From assembly GCF_003313335.1 (NCBI RefSeq), contig NZ_QMHP01000002.1, forward strand, positions 460,254 through 524,253: DNA of 64,000 bases. The letters run 5' to 3'. The notes beneath the pieces were generated by a model, which saw only the letters and a program-made list of their open reading frames with translations, was not told where the DNA came from and made no database searches. The position numbers and the translations under genes are program-made. Below are positions 17,438 through 26,487 of this stretch, piece by piece (position 1 is the stretch's first letter; each line of letters starts with the position of its first letter). The stretch is from Pedobacter zeaxanthinifaciens (GTDB taxonomy: Bacteria; Bacteroidota; Bacteroidia; Sphingobacteriales; Sphingobacteriaceae).

Positions 17438-18187
17438 TTATATACTACTCAACTGTTTTAAATTCCAATTTTTTACCTCTTCAATGGAAATACGGTTTTC
17501 GTAAATTGCTTTGCCTACCACCACGCTTCTAATTGGCAGTTGTGCTAATTCTTCAATATCAGCCATAGAACTTACACCACCCGAGGCGATCAGTTTGATC
17601 ATAGGGGAGTGGTCCATCAGTTTTTGATAAAGCTCAATCGCCGTTCCACCCAATTTTCCGTCCTTATTAATATCTGTACATAAAAATCGGAAGAAGCCTA
17701 AGGCCAAGCACTTATCCACATAATCCATTAATTTAATTGGCGAACTTTCCATCCAACCTGAGTACTTTATTACTTCGTCCAGTACATCAATTGCAATTAC
17801 AATTCTATTGGCATAATCATCTTTTTTAGCAAAAGCTTCGCTTAGCTGAGGTAAAAAATCGGGGTTGCTAATAGCTTGCGTTCCTACAATTACACGATGG
17901 ATGCCCGCATCAAGAAGGTTGGTTACTTGCTCAATAGTACGGATTCCACCGCCATATTGCACCTTCATTTCCGTTTTTTTAATAATGTCAAAAAGTGTTT
18001 TTTGATTGCTGAAATCGCCTTTGGCACCATTTAAATCTATGATATGGATAAAGTCCGTACCGTTGGATTGGTACTGGTCAATCATGTCTTCGATAGAAAC
18101 ATTATATTCCGTTTTTTGGTTGTAATCGCCCTCGCGTAGGCGTACTACCTTGCCGTCTAAAATATCTATCGCTGGAATAATATACAT
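17438..18187 (-). CDS. hisA: ProFAR isomerase
   Basis: A 249-residue barrel enzyme that isomerises ProFAR to PRFAR in histidine synthesis. The start (MYIIPAIDILDGKVVRL) is the family consensus and contains the first catalytic aspartate. The phosphate sites VQYGGGIR and IASGGVSS are intact, and the second catalytic aspartate is in CTDINKDG. It lies between hisH (74 bases upstream) and the small membrane protein gene. Confidence 0.96.
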   Translation of the reverse strand: MYIIPAIDILDGKVVRLREGDYNQKTEYNVSIEDMIDQYQSNGTDFIHIIDLNGAKGDFSNQKTLFDIIKKTEMKVQYGGGIRTIEQVTNLLDAGIHRVIVGTQAISNPDFLPQLSEAFAKKDDYANRIVIAIDVLDEVIKYSGWMESSPIKLMDYVDKCLALGFFRFLCTDINKDGKLGGTAIELYQKLMDHSPMIKLIASGGVSSMADIEELAQLPIRSVVVGKAIYENRISIEEVKNWNLKQLSSI

Positions 18188-18261
18188 CGTAATTAAGGTT
18201 TAAAGTTTAAAGTCAAAGATTTAAAATAAAATATTGTTTTGCACTGTGTTGTTATCAATGA

Positions 18262-18873
18262 TCATATTAACGAAAAGTTTTTCAACAGCTGCTCTCCAGC
18301 CTGTCCCGATTTTTCTGGATGAAACTGAACGCCATAAAAATTATCTTTCTGTATTGCAGCCGAAAATTTGTTTCCATAATTCACCGACGCAATATCAAAA
18401 ATAGGGTTATATTCAATAAAATAAGAATGCACAAAATAAAACTGTGCATCAGGTTTAACATGCTTAAACAACGGATTGTTTGTAAAATTAACATTGTTCC
18501 AGCCCATGTGTGGAATTTTGATACCTAGCTCTCTGTCAAATAGTTTGGTTTGCAGCGGTACAATGTTGAGCAAGTCCGCATTTCCCTCTTCAGAGTGAGC
18601 GGTAAGTAATTGCATTCCCACACAAATGCCAAGTACAGGCTTTTCCAGCTGCTTAATAGCTTCGACCAAGCCAGTTTGCTTCAATTTTTCCATTGCGGCA
18701 CCTGCGTGTCCAACCCCAGGAATAATGATATGGCTGTACATTTGTAGTTCCTGCTCGGTGTTTACCATACCGTAAGGAATCTGTTGGCGTTCCAAGGCCG
18801 CTGTTAACGAGAAAATATTGCCGGCACCATAATTTACAATGCCTATCGCTTTTTCTGTAGGTTTATCGATCAT
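18262..18873 (-). CDS. hisH: imidazole glycerol phosphate synthase, glutaminase subunit
   Basis: A 203-residue class I glutamine amidotransferase that feeds ammonia to HisF. The nucleophile is Cys84 in GICVGMQLL, and the His-Glu pair is in VQFHPEKSG. The oxyanion loop PGVGHAG is also present. It is the first gene of the distal histidine block. The 1.1 kb upstream, between it and hisB, consists of repeats, so this block may need its own promoter or readthrough from hisB. Confidence 0.96.
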   Translation of the reverse strand: MIDKPTEKAIGIVNYGAGNIFSLTAALERQQIPYGMVNTEQELQMYSHIIIPGVGHAGAAMEKLKQTGLVEAIKQLEKPVLGICVGMQLLTAHSEEGNADLLNIVPLQTKLFDRELGIKIPHMGWNNVNFTNNPLFKHVKPDAQFYFVHSYFIEYNPIFDIASVNYGNKFSAAIQKDNFYGVQFHPEKSGQAGEQLLKNFSLI

Positions 18874-18970
18874 TTTTTTATTTTATTTGAAAACCGATGT
18901 GATGTGTTCCATCGGATCTGTAGTCCCGCTATCCGCTTTACTTCGTGTTCGCTACTATCGGGTTTAGTTA

Positions 18971-19735
18971 CTTTGTTTTGCGCTTCGTAGTTAAGTTTGT
19001 AGTTCGTTATCGTTAGGTCAGGATGTTTTATTGTTGGGTTTAATTCTTTCTGTTGGTGCGGTGTTGTAAGCTCCTCTCTGCCTTCGGCATCTCTCCTCAA
19101 AGAGGAGAGAAAAGTGCTTAGGTAAGGATGTTCTTAATTTTCCTTTCGATCCGTACATGTTTAATTCACTTTGTTTTGCGCTTCGTAGTTAAGTTTTTAG
19201 TTCGTTATCATTAGGTCAGGATGTTGTATTGTTGGGTTAAATGAGTTTTGGTGGTACAGTGTTGTAAGCTCTCTCTGCCTTCGGCATCTCTCCTCAAAGA
19301 GGAGAGAAAAGCGCTTAGGTAAGGATGTTCTTAATTTTCCTTTCGCTCCGTACATGTTTAATTCACTTTGTTTTGCGCTTCGTAGTTAAGTTTTTAGTTC
19401 GTTATCATTAGGTCAGGATGTTGTATTGTTGGGTTAAATGAGTTTTGGTGGTACAGTGTTGTAAGCTCTCTCTGCCTTCGGCATCTCTCCTCAAAGAGGA
19501 GAGAAAAGCGCTTAGGTAAGGATGTTCTTAATTTTCCTTTCGCTCCGTACATGTTTAATTCACTTTGTTTTGCGCTTCGTAGTTAAGTTTTTAGTTCGTT
19601 ATCGTTAGGTCAGGATGTTTTATGTTGGGTTTAATGCTTTCTGGTGCTGCAGTGTTGTAAGCTCCTCTCTGCCTTCGGCATCTCTCCTCAAAGAGGAGAG
19701 AAAAGTGCTTAGCAAAGGATGTTTTTAATCCTCAC
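18971..19735. repeat. four tandem copies of a ~197-bp unit
   Basis: The landmark CTTTGTTTTGCGCTTCGTAG begins at 18971, 19169, 19366 and 19563, giving periods of 198, 197 and 197 bases; the middle copies are almost identical. Each unit carries two stem-loops: TGCCTTCGGCA and the 9-bp hairpin TCTCTCCTC-AAA-GAGGAGAGA. No convincing gene lies in the array. It separates hisB from hisH. Confidence 0.9.
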
Positions 19736-19736
19736 T

Positions 19737-19960
19737 TTCCACTCATCCCTACTGCCCTTACTTCCTAACCCCTAATCATAACCATTAACCATTAACTCTC
19801 ACCCCTCACCACTAATCCCTGACCACTAACCATTAACCATTAACCATTAACCATTAACAATTCATCATTAACTCTGACCCCTCTCCACTGACCCCTGTCC
19901 ACTGATCCCTGACCACTGATCCCTGACCACTAATCCCTAACCACTAATCCCTTACCCCTA
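19737..19960. repeat. degenerate 7-base-period array, almost no G on the plus strand
   Basis: The stretch is built from variants of ACCATTA, ACCACTA and TGATCCC, so CCATTAACCATTAA and CCACTGATCCCTGA recur in register. It ends about where hisB ends. It looks telomere-like but is internal, and I see no gene in it. Confidence 0.8.
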
Positions 19961-19961
19961 A

Positions 19962-21134
19962 TTACAAAACTCCCTTTGTGCTCGGCAGTACCATTTTTTC
20001 TGCATCACGTTTAACGGCCATTTTAATTGCTTTTGCAAATGCTTTAAAAATAGCTTCAATTTTATGATGCTCGTTTTCTCCTTCCGCTTTGATGTTTAAG
20101 TTGCATTTTGCGGCATCACTAAACGACTTAAAGAAGTGAAAAAACATTTCAGTAGGTACATCGCCCACACGTTCGCGTTTAAAATCTGCATCCCAAACAA
20201 TCCAATTTCTGCCACCAAAATCTATCGCCACCTGCGCCAAACAATCATCCATTGGTAAGCAAAAGCCATAACGCTCAATCCCCAGTTTATTGCCAATAGC
20301 CTTTGCAAAAGCTTCGCCTAAAGCAATGCCCGTATCTTCAACAGTGTGGTGTTCATCAATATGTAAATCCCCATTGGCAACAATTTCCAAATCCATACCG
20401 CCATGTCTTGCAATTTGATCCAACATGTGATCAAAGAAGTTCAATCCGGTTTTGATGAGAGCTTTACCCGTTCCATCTAAATCTAACTGAATGCTAATTT
20501 GCGTTTCATTAGTGTTTCGCTGGTGTTTAACAGTTCTGGCACCGCCTCGCAAGAAAGTATAGATATCCTCCCAGTTTTTGGTTTCCAAAGCAATAATTTC
20601 GCTTAAGGTTTCATATTTGTCTAAGTTTTCTAATGAACCCAAGCTATCGTTATTACGAATATAAATTCCCTTGGCGCCTAAATTCTTTGCTAAAACAATG
20701 TCATTTAGTCTATCGCCAATAACAAATGAATTTGCTAAATCATATTCACTGCCGAAATATTTGGTAAGTAGGGCAGTCCCAGGTTTTCTAGTTGGTGCAT
20801 TATCTTTAGCAAAAGTTTTATCGATTACAATCTCATCAAATACTACACCTTCTGCTGCGTAAGTATCTACAATAAAGTTTTGTATAGGCCAAAAATTCTC
20901 TTCTGGATGTGACTCGGTTCCTAAGCCATCTTGGTTGGTTACCATCACCAATTTGTAGTCTAACTCGTTGGCAATTTTAGAAAGATAGTATAATGCTCTC
21001 GGGTAAAACTTAAGCTTAGCAAAGCTATCTACCTGCTCATCTTCAGGTTCAATATTCAATGTGCCATCTCGGTCAATAAATAGCACTTTCATCTTTTGAT
21101 CTTCCACGGTTTCTTTTAAATTTTGGTCGTTCAT
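19962..21134 (-). CDS. hisB: histidinol-phosphatase / imidazoleglycerol-phosphate dehydratase
   Basis: A 390-residue bifunctional enzyme. The N-terminal ~170 residues are a HAD phosphatase (DRDGT at 21-25, KPGTALL, GDRLNDI). The C-terminal ~195 residues are the dehydratase with the metal-binding HHTVEDTG and [14 protein letters not shown] motifs and ENEHHKIEA. It performs steps 6 and 8 of histidine synthesis. The fused form replaces separate hisB and hisN genes. The ATG 14 codons in (21092, [11 protein letters not shown]) is a possible alternative start. It follows hisC by 5 bases and ends at the repeat region. Confidence 0.95.
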   Translation of the reverse strand: MNDQNLKETVEDQKMKVLFIDRDGTLNIEPEDEQVDSFAKLKFYPRALYYLSKIANELDYKLVMVTNQDGLGTESHPEENFWPIQNFIVDTYAAEGVVFDEIVIDKTFAKDNAPTRKPGTALLTKYFGSEYDLANSFVIGDRLNDIVLAKNLGAKGIYIRNNDSLGSLENLDKYETLSEIIALETKNWEDIYTFLRGGARTVKHQRNTNETQISIQLDLDGTGKALIKTGLNFFDHMLDQIARHGGMDLEIVANGDLHIDEHHTVEDTGIALGEAFAKAIGNKLGIERYGFCLPMDDCLAQVAIDFGGRNWIVWDADFKRERVGDVPTEMFFHFFKSFSDAAKCNLNIKAEGENEHHKIEAIFKAFAKAIKMAVKRDAEKMVLPSTKGVL

Positions 21135-21139
21135 TCGTT

Positions 21140-22195
21140 TTAGGCGTTGGGAGTTGTTAATTGTTCTATTGCTGTCAAAAGGTGATTATTTTCCTCAACT
21201 GTACCAACGGTAATGCGCAAGCAGTCATCGCAAAGCACCACTTTAGATCTATCCCTTACAATAATGCCCTGGTCAACCAACTGATTGTAGATGTCGTGAG
21301 CATTGTCAATCTGCGCTAAAATGAAATTGGCATCAGAAGGGTAAACCTTTCTCACAGCTTCCATTCTGCCTAGAGCATTGCCTAGTCGATCTCGTTCGCT
21401 GACTGTGATCTTAATCCATTCGTTTACCTGCTGAATGTTTTCTAAGGCTGCCAATGCTAAATCTTGCGTGGCTTGGTTGATGTTATAGGGAGGTTTTACC
21501 TTGTTGAGGATGTCAATTACATGCGTAGAAGAGAAAGCCATTCCCAATCTTAACGCAGCAAGTCCCCAAGCTTTTGAAAATGTTTGCAGTACCACTAAAT
21601 TTGCGTATTCCGTTAATTCTTGAATAAACGTCTTCTGGCGAGCGAAATTGATATAGGCTTCATCAATCACCACCAAGCCTTTAAAGTTGGCTAAAATCGT
21701 CTCTATATCGCTTCTGTTTAAAGAATTCCCTGTAGGATTGTTAGGCGAGCAAATGAAAATCATTTTAGTGTTGCTATCAATTGTCTCTGCAATTTTTTCC
21801 AAATCCAATTGAAAGTCTGCAGTAAGGTTCACTTTACGCACTTCTATATCGTTAATATTTGCCGATACTTCATACATGCCGTAGGTTGGCGGCAAAATAA
21901 TCACGTTATCTTTTCCGGGGTTGCAAAACGCTCTGAAAAGTAAGTCTATCGCTTCATCGCTGCCATTGCCTAAAAACATATTTTCAATAGGCACACCTTT
22001 AATTTTGCTAATCGCATCTTTCAAATCTAATTGTAATGGATCCGGATAGCGGTTGTAATCGGCAGGTAGTGGCGAGCCAAAACTGTTTTCATTAGCATCT
22101 AAATAAACACTGGCCTGTCCTTTAAATTCGTCCCTAGCGGTAGAGTAGGGCTTAAGGGTCTTTATATTTTCTCGTTGTAATTCTCTTACGTCCAT
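21140..22195 (-). CDS. hisC: histidinol-phosphate aminotransferase
   Basis: A 351-residue class I/II aminotransferase using PLP, which converts imidazole acetol phosphate to histidinol phosphate. Recognised features are the opening [43 protein letters not shown] and the PLP-lysine region [14 protein letters not shown]. It lies between hisD (51 bases upstream) and hisB (5 bases downstream) in the proximal histidine block. Confidence 0.96.
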   Translation of the reverse strand: MDVRELQRENIKTLKPYSTARDEFKGQASVYLDANENSFGSPLPADYNRYPDPLQLDLKDAISKIKGVPIENMFLGNGSDEAIDLLFRAFCNPGKDNVIILPPTYGMYEVSANINDIEVRKVNLTADFQLDLEKIAETIDSNTKMIFICSPNNPTGNSLNRSDIETILANFKGLVVIDEAYINFARQKTFIQELTEYANLVVLQTFSKAWGLAALRLGMAFSSTHVIDILNKVKPPYNINQATQDLALAALENIQQVNEWIKITVSERDRLGNALGRMEAVRKVYPSDANFILAQIDNAHDIYNQLVDQGIIVRDRSKVVLCDDCLRITVGTVEENNHLLTAIEQLTTPNA

Positions 22196-22246
22196 TTTGG
22201 TTATCTTTTTTGGGTACGACTGGTTAAGTTTCCGTTTCGTCTAAAA

Positions 22247-23539
22247 CTAATTCTCAGCTAATCCCTGTAATCTAATCGTCACTGCGTTTTTGTGTGCCTG
22301 CAGCCCTTCTGCACTTGCAAGGGTTTCGACAGTGTTTCCAATATTTTTTAATCCCTTCTCTGATAAGTGCTGAAAAGTGATTTTCTTAACAAAAGTATCA
22401 ACTGAAACACCTGAATACGCTTTAGCAAAGCCACTTGTAGGTAGTGTGTGGTTGGTGCCCGATGCGTAATCTCCTGCGCTTTCAGGAGTTAGGTTCCCTA
22501 AAAATACTGAACCTGCATTACGAATTAATGGGATAATTGGCTCGTAGTTTTCGGTAGCTAAAATCAAGTGCTCTGGAGCATATTCATTGCTAAATTCCAT
22601 TCCTTGTGCCAAGTCATCTACCATCATGATGTACGAGTTTGCAATAGCAGCAGCCGCAATATCTTTTCTTGGTAAGTCAGCTAATTGCGCTTCCACTTCA
22701 TTAACTACTGCTGCTGCAGTTTTGTTTGAGGTAACCACTAAAATCGACTGACTATCAATACCATGTTCAGCTTGCGCAAGTAAGTCGGCCGCTACGTATG
22801 ACGGAATGGCAGTTTCATCTGCAAGTACCAAAACCTCCGAAGGGCCTGCGGGCATATCTATTGCTGCAATATGTTGTAGCTGTTTTTTGGCTTCTGTTAC
22901 ATAGCGGTTGCCGGGTCCAAATATTTTGTAAACTTGTGAAATGCTTTCGGTGCCATAAGCCATAGCGGCTATCGCTTGTGCGCCACCAACAAGGTATACT
23001 TTTTCAATTTCCAGTAGTGAGGCCACGTAAGCAATGTAGCAATTAACCTTGCCATCTTTTTGTGGCGGAGAGCATACAACGATGTTTTGGCAACCGGCAA
23101 TTTTAGCTGGAATACCAAGCATTAAAAATGTGCTAGGCAATACTGCTGTGCCACCCGGAACATACAAGCCAACGCGTTCAATGGCCCTAACTTCTCTCCA
23201 GCACACTACGCCCGTCATAGTCTCTACGTTTGGTTCGTTATTTACTTGAGAAGAGTGAAATTTATGAATGTTTTGATAGGCTGTATCGATCGCTGCTTTG
23301 GCCTCCGCCGGAATTTGTTTTGCTATTTCGATGAGTTCATCTTTTCCAATATACAACGATGATAGCGCTATGCCATCGAACTGTTGTGCGTAGCTCAGCA
23401 AGGCCGTATCGCCATTGCTTTTAACATTGCTGATGATCTCTTCGGTGCGAGATTTAACTAAATTATCATCTGCTATGCTTCGGGAACATAGTTCTTTTAT
23501 TTTTTGTTGAGTTAAATCTTTTAAATTATAGATTTTCAA
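22247..23539 (-). CDS. hisD: histidinol dehydrogenase
   Basis: A 430-residue zinc enzyme that oxidises histidinol to histidine through two NAD-dependent steps. It shows the family blocks VGLYVPGGTA, FGPGNRYVTEAK, DMPAGPSEVLVLAD, QAEHGIDSQ and EYAPEHL, and the late TSGFAKAYSGVSVDTF. Length is normal. A 182-base gap separates it from hisG, and a perfect 17-base palindrome (23556-23572) lies just before its start. Confidence 0.96.
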   Translation of the reverse strand: MKIYNLKDLTQQKIKELCSRSIADDNLVKSRTEEIISNVKSNGDTALLSYAQQFDGIALSSLYIGKDELIEIAKQIPAEAKAAIDTAYQNIHKFHSSQVNNEPNVETMTGVVCWREVRAIERVGLYVPGGTAVLPSTFLMLGIPAKIAGCQNIVVCSPPQKDGKVNCYIAYVASLLEIEKVYLVGGAQAIAAMAYGTESISQVYKIFGPGNRYVTEAKKQLQHIAAIDMPAGPSEVLVLADETAIPSYVAADLLAQAEHGIDSQSILVVTSNKTAAAVVNEVEAQLADLPRKDIAAAAIANSYIMMVDDLAQGMEFSNEYAPEHLILATENYEPIIPLIRNAGSVFLGNLTPESAGDYASGTNHTLPTSGFAKAYSGVSVDTFVKKITFQHLSEKGLKNIGNTVETLASAEGLQAHKNAVTIRLQGLAEN

Positions 23540-23721
23540 TGTTTTAATAATTTAAATTAACTATTAGTTAATAGCTGAAATTAGTGTTTTTGATGATTTT
23601 TTGTTGATTCGTTAAGCAAATAGTAGTGTAGTTTTCTAAATTTATCACCATTTGAAGAATAGATAAAAACAGCTTATACCGATTGATAAATATCCCCAAT
23701 AAGTGATATCAAACTATTCAA

Positions 23722-24573
23722 CTAGGCAATGATTTTCTCGATTGGCATTACCACAATACCCTGTGCTCCCGCCGCCTTTAAGCTGTTAATTTTAACCCAA
23801 AAATCTTGCTCGTCAATTACCGAATGTACCGCTACCCAGCCCTCCTCAAAAAGTGGAACCACAGTAGGACTTTTCACTCCCGGCAATAGGTCTACTACCG
23901 CTTGTAAGTTTTCTTTAGCAACATTCAGTACCACGTATTTTGTGCTCCTTGCTTTTAATACCGATTGGATACGCTGAACTAGTTCCATCACCTCGGTATT
24001 CAATTCTAAGCCTGGCGTGGCTATCAATGCCGCTTCCGAATTCATCACGCTTGTGAAAGGCTTAAGCCCGTTATTCTTTAGCGTTCCACCTGTAGATACG
24101 ATATCGAAAATGGCATCGCTTAAACCTAAGCCTGGGCCAATTTCAACTGATCCGGAAATATTTCTGATTTGAGCGTTTACCTGATTTGCCTTTAGGAATT
24201 TCTCTAAGATTACGGGATAAGAAGTGGCAATTACTTTTCCGTTTAATTTAGCAACGGTATCTATGTCGCTGTCATTTTTTACCGCTATCTTGAGCGAGCA
24301 TTTGCCAAATCCTAACTTTTGGAGGTATGAAACATTTGCCCCAGTTTCTACGATCACATTTTCCCCAACAATTCCTAGGTCTGCAATGCCATCCTGGACA
24401 TATTCGGGAATATCATCATCTCTTAAGAATAGAATTTCCAATGGAAAGTTAGTAACTGTAGAGATTAGAGAACTTTTGTAGTTTTCAAAAGATAAACCAC
24501 AATTTTTAAGAATTTCGACTGATTTTTCGTTTAACCTACCCGATTTTTGGATAGCTATTTTAAGTGTTTTCAC
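23722..24573 (-). CDS. hisG: ATP phosphoribosyltransferase, long form
   Basis: A 283-residue enzyme for the first committed step of histidine synthesis. The N-terminal two-thirds are catalytic (KIAIQKSGRL, DLGIVGEN, ISGSVEIGPGLGLSDAIFDIVSTGGTLK split over the PRPP site). The C-terminal ~75 residues form the ACT-like regulatory domain where histidine binds, so feedback inhibition is expected and no HisZ is needed. It is the first structural gene of the operon, 68 bases downstream of a His-rich leader peptide, so it is probably also controlled by attenuation. Confidence 0.96.
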   Translation of the reverse strand: MKTLKIAIQKSGRLNEKSVEILKNCGLSFENYKSSLISTVTNFPLEILFLRDDDIPEYVQDGIADLGIVGENVIVETGANVSYLQKLGFGKCSLKIAVKNDSDIDTVAKLNGKVIATSYPVILEKFLKANQVNAQIRNISGSVEIGPGLGLSDAIFDIVSTGGTLKNNGLKPFTSVMNSEAALIATPGLELNTEVMELVQRIQSVLKARSTKYVVLNVAKENLQAVVDLLPGVKSPTVVPLFEEGWVAVHSVIDEQDFWVKINSLKAAGAQGIVVMPIEKIIA

Positions 24574-24610
24574 TTTGTTGAATTAAAGAATAAGAAGTAT
24601 AGAATCTATT

Positions 24611-24664
24611 TAAAAACCATTCTGAAGTACAGAACATAACATTACATATCGCCGCAATGGCGAT
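24611..24664 (-). promoter_or_regulatory. candidate histidine attenuator hairpins
   Basis: On the minus strand the leader contains a strong stem ATCGCC-ATTGC-GGCGAT (24648-24664) covering its last His codons. Past its stop codon there is a weaker stem TTCTG-TACTT-CAGAA (24620-24634) followed by GGTTTTT, which resembles a terminator. The 5' part of the leader (AAACCAT) can also pair with ATGGTTT after that stem. The order fits attenuation, but the terminator is short and AU-rich. Confidence 0.5.
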
Positions 24665-24701
24665 GATGGAAATGCAAGTGATGGTTTAAAAAATTAATCA
24701 T
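24642..24701 (-). CDS. hisL: histidine operon leader peptide
   Basis: A 19-codon reading frame read on the minus strand as MINFLNHHLHFHHRHCGDM, then TAA. Six of 19 residues are histidine, five of them within seven codons (HHLHFHH, then RH). Such a frame just upstream of hisG is the hallmark of a leader peptide that senses charged tRNA-His: with histidine short, ribosomes stall on the His codons and alter folding of the downstream RNA. A promoter lies about 35 bases upstream and hisG starts 68 bases downstream. It is too short for routine gene finders. The peptide is read directly; the regulatory mechanism is inferred from the classic his operon. Confidence 0.8.
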   Translation of the reverse strand: MINFLNHHLHFHHRHCGDM

Positions 24702-24741
24702 TATACTGATATCTTTTCCTTAATTTTGTAGGAATATAAAG

Positions 24742-24773
24742 CAAATATATACTAGTTTGGTATACAATCCAAA
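24742..24773 (-). promoter_or_regulatory. promoter of the histidine operon
   Basis: On the minus strand TTTG (24773-24770) and TATATTTG (24749-24742) match the Bacteroidota -33 TTTG and -7 TAnnTTTG elements with a 20-base spacer. Transcription should begin near 24735, just before the His-rich leader peptide. Confidence 0.65.
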
Positions 24774-24821
24774 AATAAATGGCATTTAATTTGCATAAAA
24801 CGCTTGTCTAACTAAAATTTA

Positions 24822-26426
24822 ATGTTAAAACTCACTTCTGGAAATTTTAAAAAGGCGTTTGTTATTGCGCTAATGGGCTCGGTGTTGAGTGCTTGTAGTT
24901 GGTTTAAAGACAAGCCGGAGATTGCTCAAATACTTACCAACCATTTTGATAATAAGTTGTACGATAAGTTTGATACGGCCGCATACATCCCCATTTTTAA
25001 AGCAAAGCTAAAGGAGCAAAGTCAGTCGTTCCTAAATCCCAAGGTAATTGAAGCTTATTATCAAAAGAATGAATACCTTCCTAAATTGGTAACGCAATTT
25101 TACGTAAATGGGCAATTAGATACCCTCAAAAACTTTATTTCACAAAGCAAAGCAGATGGGTTTAATCCGGAGGTGTTCAATTTGACGGCATTTGAAAAAC
25201 AATTGCAAACATTAAATAGGAATAAGTTCAATACCATTGAGGAGGTGTATGCGCTAGTTGCAGATTTAGAACTTACAGCCGCTAATTCTTTGAATAAGTA
25301 TACCAATTTCATGGGCTATGGCAGCATTAACCCACGTAATTTTTTCAACCGCTTTTATGCCAAGATAAAACGTCCGGATAGCTTGTTGATGGATTCGGTG
25401 CTTAATACAAAAAGCTTATCGTCAGTGTTAAATGATGTTCAGCCTAAAAACAGAGGTTATTTGTCGCTTAAAGCTGCTTTAGCACATTATCGTGATAGCT
25501 TAGGAAACGACGACGATCCCGCTATTAAAACAATCAAAATTAATTTGGAGCGCCTGCGTTGGCGGTTGCCACAACAAACTGATGAGCTAGTGGTGGTTAA
25601 TATCCCGGATTTTACCTTAACTTGGTTTAAAAACGATGATACCCTAGCACACATGAACGTATGTGTTGGTGGTAAGCGTGAGGCCACTTATGCGGAAAGA
25701 ATGAAGGCATTTTTGAAATCCGGTAAGCTAGATGATAAGCCTAAAAACCACGAGACCCCTCAGCTATTTAGTGTTTTTAATGCCATACAAGTTAATCCAA
25801 TTTGGAATATTCCTGTAAGCATAGCTAAAAGTGAAATTTACTGGATGGCAAGAAAAGATCCTTATTATCTTTCAAATAACAATATCAAAGTTTACTACAA
25901 AGGTAAGTTGGTAAATGATCCCGATACCATTAATTGGAATAAATACCCCCGTGAAAAGTTACCATTTCAGTTTAAGCAGGGCTCTGGGGAGGGTAATGCG
26001 CTAGGGAAGTTTAAGTTTGTTTTTGATAACAGTTCGAGTATTTACTTGCATGATACCAACAACAAATATGGTTTTAAGTTAGCCAATAGGGCTATTAGCC
26101 ATGGCTGCGTGAGGATAGAAGACCCTTTAAAGTTTGCCGAGTTAATGGTAAAGGATAAATACCAATACGATAAACTGCGCATGGATGTAGATTTGCCCCC
26201 AATTGATACAACCAAAAATGAGGTATTCAAGAAGAAACTGGCTATGAAAACCGATACACTTAAAGTATTTCAGTTAAAGCCTACTTGGTACTCGCCAAGA
26301 AAAAATATTGGTGTTTACATTGCTTACTACACTGCCTGGGCTGATAGCAACGGAAAAGTACAGTTTAGGCCGGACGTTTACGATTACGATCCAATTTTAT
26401 GGAAAGCGATAGAGCGATATCTTTAA
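24822..26426 (+). CDS. L,D-transpeptidase family lipoprotein (YcbB-like)
   Basis: A 534-residue cell-wall enzyme. It begins with a lipoprotein signal and a lipobox (LSACS, Cys25), so it is anchored in a membrane facing the periplasm. The middle holds a large substrate/scaffold domain as in YcbB-type enzymes. The YkuD catalytic domain contains NPIWNIPVSIA upstream, a conserved histidine in IYLHDTN, and the active-site signature SHGCVRI with His427 and Cys429. It forms 3-3 crosslinks in peptidoglycan or attaches other molecules to it. It is monocistronic, between divergent hisL and convergent SDR genes, and is followed by a strong terminator. Confidence 0.92.
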   Translation: MLKLTSGNFKKAFVIALMGSVLSACSWFKDKPEIAQILTNHFDNKLYDKFDTAAYIPIFKAKLKEQSQSFLNPKVIEAYYQKNEYLPKLVTQFYVNGQLDTLKNFISQSKADGFNPEVFNLTAFEKQLQTLNRNKFNTIEEVYALVADLELTAANSLNKYTNFMGYGSINPRNFFNRFYAKIKRPDSLLMDSVLNTKSLSSVLNDVQPKNRGYLSLKAALAHYRDSLGNDDDPAIKTIKINLERLRWRLPQQTDELVVVNIPDFTLTWFKNDDTLAHMNVCVGGKREATYAERMKAFLKSGKLDDKPKNHETPQLFSVFNAIQVNPIWNIPVSIAKSEIYWMARKDPYYLSNNNIKVYYKGKLVNDPDTINWNKYPREKLPFQFKQGSGEGNALGKFKFVFDNSSSIYLHDTNNKYGFKLANRAISHGCVRIEDPLKFAELMVKDKYQYDKLRMDVDLPPIDTTKNEVFKKKLAMKTDTLKVFQLKPTWYSPRKNIGVYIAYYTAWADSNGKVQFRPDVYDYDPILWKAIERYL

Positions 26427-26432
26427 TAACTG

Positions 26433-26467
26433 AAAAACCTGCAGCGTAATTCATCTGCAGGTTTTTT
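26433..26467. terminator. bidirectional terminator between convergent genes
   Basis: AAAAACCTGCAG (26433-26444) pairs with CTGCAGGTTTTT (26455-26466) around a 10-base loop. A-tract and T-tract flank it, so it can stop transcription from both the L,D-transpeptidase and the SDR gene. Confidence 0.85.
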
Positions 26468-26487
26468 AGTGCGCTATGTGCAAAAGG

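Noticed and set aside
18870..19100. 76-residue frame on the minus strand upstream of hisH
   Set aside because: It runs through the tandem repeat and has no domain; the other repeat copies do not keep the frame.
18971..19735. CRISPR array
   Set aside because: Repeats are ~197 bp with no unique spacers and no cas genes are in the window.
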